From positions 1 through 63,791 of the forward strand of contig JAUNGV010000009.1 of assembly GCA_030524225.1 (NCBI GenBank): a stretch of DNA of 63,791 nucleotides, written 5' to 3'. How positions within the stretch are numbered: position 1 is the stretch's first letter; each line of letters opens with the position of its first letter. This document shows, in pieces, positions 50,001-57,825 of the stretch. Under the pieces are notes generated by a model, which did not search any database, was not told where the DNA came from, and saw nothing but the letters and a program-made list of their open reading frames with translations. The translations under genes were made by a program, and so were the position numbers. The DNA is from Eubacteriales bacterium. GTDB lineage: Bacteria > Bacillota > Clostridia > Lachnospirales > Lachnospiraceae.

Positions 50001-52091
50001 ATGTACAAGACGTTTTCTATGGATCTGGGCGGACGCACGCTCAGCATCGACATCGGCAGAGTAGGCAAGCAGGCGAACGGCTGCGCGTTTATGCACTACG
50101 GGGACACAACCGTGCTGTGCACCGCGACGGCGTCGGAGAAGCCCCGGGACGGAATCGACTTTTTCCCGCTGAGCGTGGAGTATTCCGAGAAGTACTATGC
50201 AATCGGCAAGTTCCCGGGCGGTTTCATGAAGAGAGAGGGCAAGCCCTCTGAGAATGCGGTTCTGACGAGCCGTGTCATCGACCGTCCCATGCGCCCCCTG
50301 TTTCCGAAGGACTACCGCAACGATGTGACGCTCGAGTGCATGGTGATGAGTGTGGATCCTGCCTGCCGTCCGGAGCTGGTCGCGATGATCGGCGCATCGG
50401 TTGCGGCGTCTATTTCGGACATTCCGTTTGCGGGCCCCTGCGCTACGACGCAGCTGGGCAAGGTAAACGGCGAGATCATCGTCAACCCGAGTCAGGAGCA
50501 GTGGGATAAGGGCGACCTGCAGCTGACGGTGGCGAGCACGGCGCAGAAGGTCATCATGATCGAGGCCGGGGCGAACGAGATCCCGGAGCAGGAGATGATC
50601 GACTATATCTACAAGGCGCATGAGATCAACCAGAAGATCATCGCGTTCATCGATCAGATCGTGGCGGAGAGCGGCAAGCCGAAGAAGGAGTATACGAGCT
50701 GCGCAGTGCCGGAGGAGATGTTCGAGGCGATGAAGGAGATCGTTCCCCCTGTGCAGATGGAGGAGGCGGTCTTTACCGACGAGAAGCAGGTTCGCGAGGC
50801 AAATGTCTCCGCGCTCAAGGAGAAGCTCCGTGAGGCGTTTGCGGAGAAGGAAGAGTGGCTTGCGGTTCTCGACGAGGCGGTTTACCAGTATCAGAAGAAG
50901 ACGGTGCGCAAGATGATCCTCAAGGATCACAAGCGTCCGGACGGCAGAGAGATGACACAGATCCGCCCGCTTGCGGCGGAGGTGGATATCATTCCGCGGG
51001 TGCATGGCTCTGCGATGTTTACGCGCGGCCAGACGCAGATCTGCGACGTCGTGACCCTGGCGCCTCTCTCTGAGATGCAGAAGATCGAAGGGCTTGACCC
51101 GAACATCACGGGCAAGCGTTACCAGCACCAGTACAATTTCCCGGCTTATTCCGTGGGCGAAACGAAGGTCAGCCGCGGTCCGGGACGCCGCGAGATCGGA
51201 CACGGCGCTCTGGCGGAGAAGGCTCTGATTCCGGTTCTGCCCAGCGAGGAGGAGTTCCCGTACGCGATTCGCGCCGTCTCCGAGACGTTTGAGTCGAACG
51301 GCTCCACGTCCCAGGCGTCAGTCTGCGCATCGTGCATGGCGCTGATGGCGGCGGGCGTTCCGATCAAAAAGCAGGTGGCGGGTATCTCCTGCGGACTTGT
51401 GACGGGCGAGACCGACGACGACTTCATCCTTCTGACCGATATTCAGGGGCTGGAGGACTTCTTCGGCGATATGGACTTCAAGGTGGCGGGAACCCACGAC
51501 GGCATCACCGCGATCCAGATGGATATCAAGATTCACGGACTGACGAGACCGATCGTCGAGGGTGCGATCGCGCGCTGCAAAGAGGCCAGAGAGTATATTA
51601 TGAACGACATCATGACGCCCGCCATCGCACAGCCGCGTCCGGAGCTGAGCCAGTACGCGCCGAAGATCCTCTCGATGTGGATTGATCCCGAGAAGATCGG
51701 CGATGTGGTCGGACAGCGCGGCAAGACGATCAACGAGATCATCAAGAGAACCGGCGTGCAGATGGATATCAACGACGACGGACAGGTTTCGATCTGCGGC
51801 ACGGACAGAGCACAGATGGAGAGAGCGCAGAAGATGGTCGAGATCATCACGACGGAATTCGCGGAGGGTCAGGTTCTCGACGGCGTCGTTGTGAGCATCA
51901 AGGAGTTCGGCGCATTCCTCGAGTTCGCGCCCGGCAAGGAGGGAATGGTTCACATCTCCAAGATCACGAACCACCGCGTCGAGCATGTGGAGGATGAGCT
52001 GACCCTCGGACAGAAGGTCAGAGTCGTCTGCCTTGGCAAAGACAGAATGGGAAGACTGAGCTTCTCGATCAAGGACGCTCCGAAGGGCTGA
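50001..52091 (+). CDS. pnp: Polyribonucleotide nucleotidyltransferase (PNPase)
   Basis: This 696-residue phosphorolytic 3'-5' exoribonuclease of the RNA degradosome has two RNase PH domains (5-230 and 310-540; RPMRPLFPKDYRNDV and VHGSAMFTRGQTQ). These are joined by an alpha-helical part and followed by a KH domain (IGDVVGQRGKTINEIIKRTG) and an S1 domain (GVVVSIKEFGAFLEFAPGKEG). GGAGAGAGAC precedes the ATG. Its leader carries the 101-bp repeats, so post-transcriptional control of pnp may differ from relatives. Confidence 0.97.
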   Translation: MYKTFSMDLGGRTLSIDIGRVGKQANGCAFMHYGDTTVLCTATASEKPRDGIDFFPLSVEYSEKYYAIGKFPGGFMKREGKPSENAVLTSRVIDRPMRPLFPKDYRNDVTLECMVMSVDPACRPELVAMIGASVAASISDIPFAGPCATTQLGKVNGEIIVNPSQEQWDKGDLQLTVASTAQKVIMIEAGANEIPEQEMIDYIYKAHEINQKIIAFIDQIVAESGKPKKEYTSCAVPEEMFEAMKEIVPPVQMEEAVFTDEKQVREANVSALKEKLREAFAEKEEWLAVLDEAVYQYQKKTVRKMILKDHKRPDGREMTQIRPLAAEVDIIPRVHGSAMFTRGQTQICDVVTLAPLSEMQKIEGLDPNITGKRYQHQYNFPAYSVGETKVSRGPGRREIGHGALAEKALIPVLPSEEEFPYAIRAVSETFESNGSTSQASVCASCMALMAAGVPIKKQVAGISCGLVTGETDDDFILLTDIQGLEDFFGDMDFKVAGTHDGITAIQMDIKIHGLTRPIVEGAIARCKEAREYIMNDIMTPAIAQPRPELSQYAPKILSMWIDPEKIGDVVGQRGKTINEIIKRTGVQMDINDDGQVSICGTDRAQMERAQKMVEIITTEFAEGQVLDGVVVSIKEFGAFLEFAPGKEGMVHISKITNHRVEHVEDELTLGQKVRVVCLGKDRMGRLSFSIKDAPKG

Positions 52092-52131
52092 GCGGATGAT
52101 ATCTGATTGAGTTTGGAGGTTTTACAGTTTC

Positions 52132-53724
52132 ATGGGTAATATTGCTGACGAAATCGCAAAGCGCCGGACTTTTGCGATCATTTCCCACCCCGACGCCGGC
52201 AAAACGACACTGACTGAGAAATTCCTGCTCTACGGCGGGGCGATCAATCTGGCGGGAAGCGTCAAGGGGAAGGCGACGGCGCGTCATGCGGTCTCGGACT
52301 GGATGGAAATCGAGAAGCAGAGAGGAATCTCGGTGACGAGTTCGGTGCTGCAGTTCAATTACGGCGGGTTTTGCATCAACATTCTGGATACGCCGGGACA
52401 CCAGGATTTCTCGGAGGATACGTACCGCACGCTGATGGCGGCGGATTCCGCGGTCATGGTCATCGACGCGAGCAAGGGCGTGGAGGCGCAGACGCGCAAG
52501 CTGTTCAAGGTCTGCACGATGCGCCATATCCCGATTTTCACCTTTATCAATAAACTTGACCGGGACGCGATGGATACCTTCGATCTGCTCGATGACATCG
52601 AGAAAAATCTCGGGATCGCGACGTGTCCGGTCAACTGGCCCATCGGCTCCGGTAAGGAGTTTAAGGGCGTTTACGACAGGGAACTGCAGGAAATCATCAC
52701 CTATGCGGACACTGAAAAGGGGACGAAGGAGGGACACGAGACGCGGATTCCGCTCTCGGATGAGGCTCTGCTGCGCGCGCAGATCGGTGAGGATAAGACG
52801 GAGCAGCTTCTCGGAGAGATTGAACTGCTCGACGGGGCGAGCGCGCCCTTTGATCTGGAAGAGGTGCAGGCGGGAATGCTGACGCCGGTCTTCTTCGGCT
52901 CGGCGCTGACGAACTTCGGCGTGGAGATTTTCCTGCAGCATTTCCTGAAGATGGCGCTGCCGCCGACGGCGCGGGTTTCGGACAAGGGGCCTGTAGATCC
53001 GGTGGAGCAGGGCTTCTCGGCTTTTGTGTTCAAGATCCAGGCGAATATGAACAAGGCGCACCGGGACCGCATCGCGTTTATGCGTATCTGTTCCGGCCGC
53101 TATGAGGCGGGCATGGAGGTGCGCCACGTCCAGAGCGGCAGGGTGCAGCGCCTCCAGCAGCCGCAGCAGCTGATGGCGAGCGACCGCAAGATTCTCGATG
53201 AGGCGTATGCGGGAGATATTATGGGCGTTTTTGATCCGGGGCTCTATTCGATCGGGGATACCCTCTGCCTTCCCAAAGATGCGTTCCGGTACGAGGGAAT
53301 TCCGACGTTTGCGCCGGAACACTTTGCCCGGGTGCGTCAGGTCGATACGATGAAGAGGGATCAGTTCGTCAAGGGGATCACGCAGATCGCCCAGGAGGGC
53401 GCGATTCAGATTTTTCAGGAGTTCAATACCGGCATGGAGGAGATCATCTGCGGCGTCGTCGGTATGCTGCAGTTCGACGTGCTCAAATTCCGGTTAAAGA
53501 GCGAGTACAATGTGGAGATCTATCTCGACACACTGCCGTATGAGCACATCCGGTGGATCGTGAACCGGGATCTCGATGTGTCGAAAATTGTCGGGACATC
53601 CGATATGAAGCGGATCAAGGACTTAAAGGGCAATCCGCTCCTGCTGTTCGTCAACCCCTGGTCGGTGCAGATGGTGCTCGACCGCAACAAGGGGCTGGAA
53701 CTGGCGGATTTCTCCAGGGAATAG
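52132..53724 (+). CDS. prfC: Peptide chain release factor 3
   Basis: This 530-residue translational GTPase recycles RF1/RF2. It has G1 ISHPDAGKTTLTEKFLLYGG, the RF3-specific KQRGISVTSSVLQF (G2), DTPGHQDFSEDTYRTL (G3) and NKLDRDAMD (G4), with C-terminal RF3 domain EIYLDTLPYEHIRWI. A GGAGG lies 14 bases upstream, a longer spacing than usual. It is a single gene, 40 bases after pnp. Confidence 0.95.
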   Translation: MGNIADEIAKRRTFAIISHPDAGKTTLTEKFLLYGGAINLAGSVKGKATARHAVSDWMEIEKQRGISVTSSVLQFNYGGFCINILDTPGHQDFSEDTYRTLMAADSAVMVIDASKGVEAQTRKLFKVCTMRHIPIFTFINKLDRDAMDTFDLLDDIEKNLGIATCPVNWPIGSGKEFKGVYDRELQEIITYADTEKGTKEGHETRIPLSDEALLRAQIGEDKTEQLLGEIELLDGASAPFDLEEVQAGMLTPVFFGSALTNFGVEIFLQHFLKMALPPTARVSDKGPVDPVEQGFSAFVFKIQANMNKAHRDRIAFMRICSGRYEAGMEVRHVQSGRVQRLQQPQQLMASDRKILDEAYAGDIMGVFDPGLYSIGDTLCLPKDAFRYEGIPTFAPEHFARVRQVDTMKRDQFVKGITQIAQEGAIQIFQEFNTGMEEIICGVVGMLQFDVLKFRLKSEYNVEIYLDTLPYEHIRWIVNRDLDVSKIVGTSDMKRIKDLKGNPLLLFVNPWSVQMVLDRNKGLELADFSRE

Positions 53725-53730
53725 ACTGGG

Positions 53731-53754
53731 AAAGCAGCCCGACAGGCTGTTTTG
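53731..53754 (+). terminator. prfC terminator
   Basis: AAAGCAGCC (53731-53739) pairs with GGCTGTTTT (53745-53753), with one G-U pair, directly after the stop codon. Confidence 0.7.
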
Positions 53755-53843
53755 GAGTCCGGGATTTGTGCCGGAGCAACATCAATCACAACGCAGAATC
53801 AAAGATTCTGCTGCAGAGGGCGGAAATTTCCGGAATGGAGAGT

Positions 53844-53933
53844 ATGCGTACAAAGAGAGCGGCTGCGTGGAAGCAGCCGCTCTTGCGTTTCCTTGGTGGG
53901 ACTATGCAAACCGGATCTAATTTGCTAAAATGA
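53844..53933 (+). other. Possible 29-residue basic small protein over a hairpin
   Basis: ATG at 53844 follows TTCCGGAATGGAG, the same ribosome-site hairpin seen at other starts here. It opens MRTKRAAAWKQPLLRFLGG and ends TMQTGSNLLK. The frame contains an 11-bp perfect hairpin (53856-53866 with 53873-53883) that resembles a terminator without a T-run. Either a small protein or merely a terminator is possible. The remaining sequence to 54088 holds an extended -10 (TGCTAAAAT at 53923-53931) that may be the promoter of the next operon. Confidence 0.3.
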
Positions 53934-54088
53934 AAGACAGGCGTATCTGTTCAGCGCAGTCTGAAGCTGAACGGTGGCAGGCGGACATATCCGGCCGGAC
54001 GCGCGGTGGACACTGCGGCGCGCCGGGGGTAAGAGGCCGGAGGGAGGCGTTTTCGCCGCAGCAGGAAGAAAGGAGAACGAAGACAGCC

Positions 54089-54472
54089 ATGGAGCAGGAT
54101 GGAAAGAAGACATATACGGTAGAGACGAACGCGGAGATCGGCACGGTCAAAATCGCGGACGATGTGGTGAGCATGATCGCTGCGTTTGCTGCGATGGAGG
54201 TGGACGGCGTCTCTGCGATGGCGGGTAATCTGACGATGGAGCTTCTGGGCAAGGCGGGCTTTAAGAATCTGAACAAAGGCGTCAAGGTCGAGGTGAGCGA
54301 GGGCAGGGTGAGAGTGGCTCTCTCGCTGATTATGGCGTACGGCTATAATATTCCGGTGACGAGTTCCCAGGTGCAGACGCGCGTCAAGACGGCGATCGAG
54401 AATATGACGGGGCTGACCGTCACGGATGTCAATATCCGTATCGCGGGCATCAACGTAGCAAAGGACAAGTAG
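54089..54472 (+). CDS. Asp23/Gls24 family envelope stress response protein
   Basis: This 127-residue protein has an Asp23 domain with VKIADDVVSMIAAFAAMEVDGV, then VKVEVSEGRVRVALSLIMAYGYNI and VTDVNIRIAGINV. Proteins of this type sit at the membrane or in the cytoplasm and influence cell-wall homeostasis; one is found upstream of nusB in most Clostridia. The start follows AAAGGAG at a 13-base spacing. It is the first gene of the nusB-recN cluster. Confidence 0.9.
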   Translation: MEQDGKKTYTVETNAEIGTVKIADDVVSMIAAFAAMEVDGVSAMAGNLTMELLGKAGFKNLNKGVKVEVSEGRVRVALSLIMAYGYNIPVTSSQVQTRVKTAIENMTGLTVTDVNIRIAGINVAKDK

Positions 54473-54478
54473 AGACAG

Positions 54479-54991
54479 ATGAAAAGAGCAATGTTGAGGG
54501 AACAGGTCTTTAAGCTGCTGTTCCGAGTGGAATTTAACACACCTGAGGAAATGCCGGAGCAGAAGGCTCTCTTCTTCGAAGACCGGGGCGTGATGGTGAA
54601 TGCGTCGGACCGCGCTTTTATCGAGAAGCAGTACGATGCGGTCATGGAGCGTCTCCCGGAAATTGACAGAATTCTGGAAGAGAGCACGAGCGGCTGGTCG
54701 ATTTCGCGTATCGCCAAGGTGGAACTGGCGGTGCTGCGTCTTGCGGTTTATGAGATGCTCTGGGACGAGGCAGTTCCGGTCGCGGTGGCGATCAACGAGG
54801 CGGTGGAGCTCTCCCGCCGGTTCGGACAGGACGGAGCGGCGGCGTTTGTCAACGCGGTACTCGCCAAGGTGGACAAGCCGCAGAAGAGAGACGGTACAGA
54901 GCAGGCGGAGAAAGCACCGACAGGGAAGAAGGAGCAGGGCGCGACGATCGTGGTGGCTTCCAGAAAGGCAGGGAGCGACAGAAAGTCTTGA
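54479..54991 (+). CDS. nusB: Transcription antitermination factor NusB
   Basis: This 170-residue all-helical RNA-binding protein acts with NusE at rRNA boxA sites. It has REQVFKLLFRVEF at the start, RIAKVELAVLRLAVYEMLW, VAINEAVELSRRFGQDGAAAFVNAVL (quoted in part) and a 35-residue charged C-terminal extension. It is 6 bases after the Asp23 gene. The stop overlaps the TTG start of xseA. Confidence 0.94.
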   Translation: MKRAMLREQVFKLLFRVEFNTPEEMPEQKALFFEDRGVMVNASDRAFIEKQYDAVMERLPEIDRILEESTSGWSISRIAKVELAVLRLAVYEMLWDEAVPVAVAINEAVELSRRFGQDGAAAFVNAVLAKVDKPQKRDGTEQAEKAPTGKKEQGATIVVASRKAGSDRKS

Positions 54992-56238
54992 AGAGCGTAT
55001 TTTCCGTCAGACAGATCAACTCTTATATTAAAAACATGTTCACGCAGGATTACCTGCTGCATTCGGTTCTGGTACGCGGCGAGGTGAGCAATTGCAAGTA
55101 TCACTCGTCGGGGCATATTTACTTTACCCTGAAGGACGAATCCGGCACGCTTTCCTGCGTGATGTTTGCGGGAAACCGCAGGGGTCTTTCCTACCCGATG
55201 AAGGAGGGAGATCAGGTGATCGCCGCGGGTTCGGTCGATGTGTACGGGAGAGACGGGAAGTATCAGCTCTATGCGACCCGGATCATCGCGGACGGAGCGG
55301 GGGCGCTGAATGAGCGGTACGAGCGTCTCAAGAAGCAGCTCGGGGAACAGGGGCTTTTCGATGAGGCGTATAAGCAGCCGATCCCTCGCTATATCCGCAC
55401 GCTGGGCGTCGTGACCGCTCCGACGGGTGCGGCGGTGCAGGATATTCTCAACATTTCTCTTCGCAGGAATCCCTATCTGCAGATTCTGCTGTACCCGGCG
55501 CAGGTGCAGGGGGCCGGGGCGGCGCAGAGCATTGTGAACGGAATCCGGGCGCTGGAGGCGGCCGGTGTGGACGTCATGATTATCGGACGCGGCGGTGGTT
55601 CTCTGGAGGATCTGTGGGCGTTTAACGAGGAGTGTGTGGCACAGGCGGTCTTTGACTGTTCGGTTCCGGTGATCTCGGCGGTCGGACATGAGACGGATAC
55701 GGTGATCACGGATTATGTGGCGGATCTGCGCGCCCCGACGCCTTCTGCGGCGGCGGAGCTTGCTGTTTTTGAGTTTGCGCAGTTTGAGGAGGATCTCAGA
55801 GGTTTTCGGGATTCGCTGACGCTGGCGATGAACCGGCGCCTGGGCGAGCTGCGATCGAGAACGGCGCTGTTGGAACGAGCGGTCTGGCATGGCTCTCCGG
55901 TGTATCAGATCAGAGACAGGCGGATGTATGCCGCGCAGCTGGAGGAACGGCTGCAGAATGCGATGGAGAGAACGCTGCTGCGGGACCGTCACAGGATCGG
56001 GCTGCTTGCCGGGCGGCTGGACGCCCGTTCGCCTCTTGCGAAGCTCTCGGGAGGGTACGGTTATCTCCGGAGAGAGCGGGACGGGAAGCCGCTGCAGAGC
56101 GTGGAGGAGACCGCGGTTGGCGACAGACTTCTGATCCGGCTGCGGGACGGTTCTCTGGAGGCGCAGGTGAGCGCGGTGCAGCCTGATGAGCGACAGGGGA
56201 TGGAAAAGCGGAGCAGGGAAAGCTCCGGCATGGAGTGA
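54988..56238 (+). CDS. xseA: Exodeoxyribonuclease VII large subunit
   Basis: This 416-residue subunit has an N-terminal OB-fold (FSVRQINSYIKNMF, VRGEVSNCKYHSSGHIYFTL) and a catalytic domain with LGVVTAPTGAAVQDILNI, the IIGRGGGSLEDLWAFNEE motif and ISAVGHETDTVITDYVADLR. The start is TTG within a TTGA overlap with nusB, as no ATG fits. It forms the single-strand exonuclease with the small XseB subunit encoded next. Confidence 0.95.
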   Translation: MKSVFSVRQINSYIKNMFTQDYLLHSVLVRGEVSNCKYHSSGHIYFTLKDESGTLSCVMFAGNRRGLSYPMKEGDQVIAAGSVDVYGRDGKYQLYATRIIADGAGALNERYERLKKQLGEQGLFDEAYKQPIPRYIRTLGVVTAPTGAAVQDILNISLRRNPYLQILLYPAQVQGAGAAQSIVNGIRALEAAGVDVMIIGRGGGSLEDLWAFNEECVAQAVFDCSVPVISAVGHETDTVITDYVADLRAPTPSAAAELAVFEFAQFEEDLRGFRDSLTLAMNRRLGELRSRTALLERAVWHGSPVYQIRDRRMYAAQLEERLQNAMERTLLRDRHRIGLLAGRLDARSPLAKLSGGYGYLRRERDGKPLQSVEETAVGDRLLIRLRDGSLEAQVSAVQPDERQGMEKRSRESSGME

Positions 56239-56240
56239 CG

Positions 56241-56558
56241 ATGAAAAGAGCGGGTACAGAACAGACGGAGCAGATACGGGAACAGAACGGACAGGGCATC
56301 CCGGAGGAGAACGTGCAGAGGGAGAACACGCGGGCAGCTGCGGAGACAGATCCGCAGGAGATGAGCATAGAGGAGGCGTTCTCGGCACTGCAGGAACTGC
56401 TGGGACAGATGGAGAGCGGGGAGATTCCGCTGGAGGAATCCTTTGCTCTCTATGAGCGCGGGATGCGTCTCGTGCAGTACTGCAATACCAGGATAGACCG
56501 GGTGGAGAAGCAGGTGCAGCAGATCAGTGAAGAGGGAACGCTGGAGCCGTTCGTATAA
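56241..56558 (+). CDS. xseB: Exodeoxyribonuclease VII small subunit
   Basis: This 105-residue subunit has a C-terminal two-helix domain typical of XseB (SIEEAFSALQELLGQMESGE, then PLEESFALYERGMRLVQYCN). The first 40 residues are an additional Gln/Glu-rich extension absent from short homologues. I chose the ATG at 56241 with GGAG 5 bases upstream; a GTG two codons earlier overlaps the xseA stop. The site shows the CGGAGC/GCTCCG/GGAG three-segment layout. Confidence 0.9.
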   Translation: MKRAGTEQTEQIREQNGQGIPEENVQRENTRAAAETDPQEMSIEEAFSALQELLGQMESGEIPLEESFALYERGMRLVQYCNTRIDRVEKQVQQISEEGTLEPFV

Positions 56559-56577
56559 AAAGCGGCGGGGAGGTGAC

Positions 56578-56848
56578 ATGACAGAAGAATCGCCCGATGG
56601 CGCTTTTCTGTCATTCGAACCGGCAGGAACCGCCGCCGGTTCGGTGATTGCAGATCAGAAACCGCCTGCGCGGATTTCTGATCGCAGTGCCGCAGCAAAG
56701 CTGCGGCAGGGAGGTAAGATTGAACAATAAGCTTGATAGCTTATTGTTTAATCCTGAGCTTTGTGTCGGGGCGTCACAAAGCTCGAGAATGGCAGACGCA
56801 AATTGGACATTTGCGTCGCCCCGTCGCGAGAGACGCTCCGGAATGGAG
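56578..56848 (+). ncRNA. Multi-hairpin leader between xseB and ispA, ending in RNA element copy B
   Basis: Successive hairpins fill the gap: 56578-56586/56606-56614; 56616-56624/56635-56643; 56653-56665/56670-56683; TGCCGCAGC/GCTGCGGCA (56688-56708); AACAATAAGC/GCTTATTGTT (56723-56748). Element copy B follows: GAGCTTTGTG/CACAAAGCTC (56756-56784) with loop TCGGGGCGT, the 10-base linker GAGAATGGCA and GACGCAAAT/ATTTGCGTC (56795-56817). Loop bases GGGGCG (56768-56773) can pair with CGCCCC (56817-56822). A final CTCC/GGAG hairpin (56836-56848) holds the ispA ribosome site. No gene is encoded in this stretch. Confidence 0.7.
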
Positions 56849-56854
56849 AAAGTT

Positions 56855-57757
56855 ATGAATTTCGAGGAAGAACTGCGGAAAAAGACGGAGGACTGCGAAC
56901 GGGTCATCCTGAATTTCCTGCCCTGTGCGGAGGGATATGCCTCCCGGGTCGTGGAAGCGATGCACTACAGCGTGGAGGCGGGCGGCAAGCGTCTGCGCCC
57001 GCTGTTTCTCTTTGAGACGTGCCGGATGTACGGCGGACCGATGACGCTGGCGGAGCCGTTTATGGCTGCGCTGGAGATGATTCATACGTATTCCCTCGTT
57101 CACGACGATCTTCCGTCCATGGACAATGACGAGTACCGGCGGGGACGCCGGACGACGCATGTCGTCTATGGCGAGGGAATGGCGGTTCTGGCGGGTGACG
57201 CCCTGCTCAATTATGCGTATGAGACGGCGATCGGCGCGCTGTTCGTGGCGCAGTCGGAGCAGGAGAGGGCGCGGGTGGCGCGCGCGCTCCGCGTGCTGGC
57301 GGGAAACGCCGGGATCTACGGCATGGTGGGCGGTCAGTGCGCGGATCTGGAAGCGGAGGGCAGAGGCGGTGCGGCTGACGCGCAGACGCTCCTCTATATC
57401 CATAAGCACAAGACGGCCTGCATGATCGAGAGCGGCTTCAGGATCGGAGCGATTCTGGCGGGAGCGCCCCAGGAGGATGAGGAGAAACTGGGGAAAATCG
57501 CGGAGCATATCGGTATTGCATTCCAGATCCAGGACGATATCCTCGACATTGAGGGAGACAGTCAGACGCTGGGCAAGGCGACGGGACAGGACGAGCGGGA
57601 CGGCAAGTCCACGTATGTGACCGTACACGGCATGGAGAAGGCGAAAGAGGACGTCCGCGTGCGCACGCAGGAGGCGCTGGAGCTGCTGGACGGACTTTCG
57701 GTTGGAAATGAATTTCTGCGCGGGCTGATACAGAGGCTGATGACGCGGGAGAAGTAA
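56855..57757 (+). CDS. ispA: Farnesyl/geranyl diphosphate synthase
   Basis: This protein of about 300 residues is a short-chain polyprenyl synthase. It has AGGKRLRPLFLFETC, the first aspartate-rich motif SLVHDDLPSMDNDEYRRGR (DDxxxxD) and the second FQIQDDILDIEGDSQTLGK. It condenses isopentenyl and dimethylallyl diphosphates for undecaprenyl and other isoprenoids. The ATG at 56855 lies 6 bases after GGAG inside the structured leader. Neighbouring dxs supplies the precursor pathway. Confidence 0.94.
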   Translation: MNFEEELRKKTEDCERVILNFLPCAEGYASRVVEAMHYSVEAGGKRLRPLFLFETCRMYGGPMTLAEPFMAALEMIHTYSLVHDDLPSMDNDEYRRGRRTTHVVYGEGMAVLAGDALLNYAYETAIGALFVAQSEQERARVARALRVLAGNAGIYGMVGGQCADLEAEGRGGAADAQTLLYIHKHKTACMIESGFRIGAILAGAPQEDEEKLGKIAEHIGIAFQIQDDILDIEGDSQTLGKATGQDERDGKSTYVTVHGMEKAKEDVRVRTQEALELLDGLSVGNEFLRGLIQRLMTREK

Positions 57758-57825
57758 CAGTACTGCCGGAGCGGGGGACAAACGGCCGGGGAAAGACCGC
57801 GCGTTCCGGCGAGAGGTGGCGGCTT

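Noticed and set aside
49533-51203. Minus-strand frame running through the 101-bp repeats and pnp
   Set aside because: Its repeated peptide comes only from the DNA repeat, and the remainder is antisense to PNPase.
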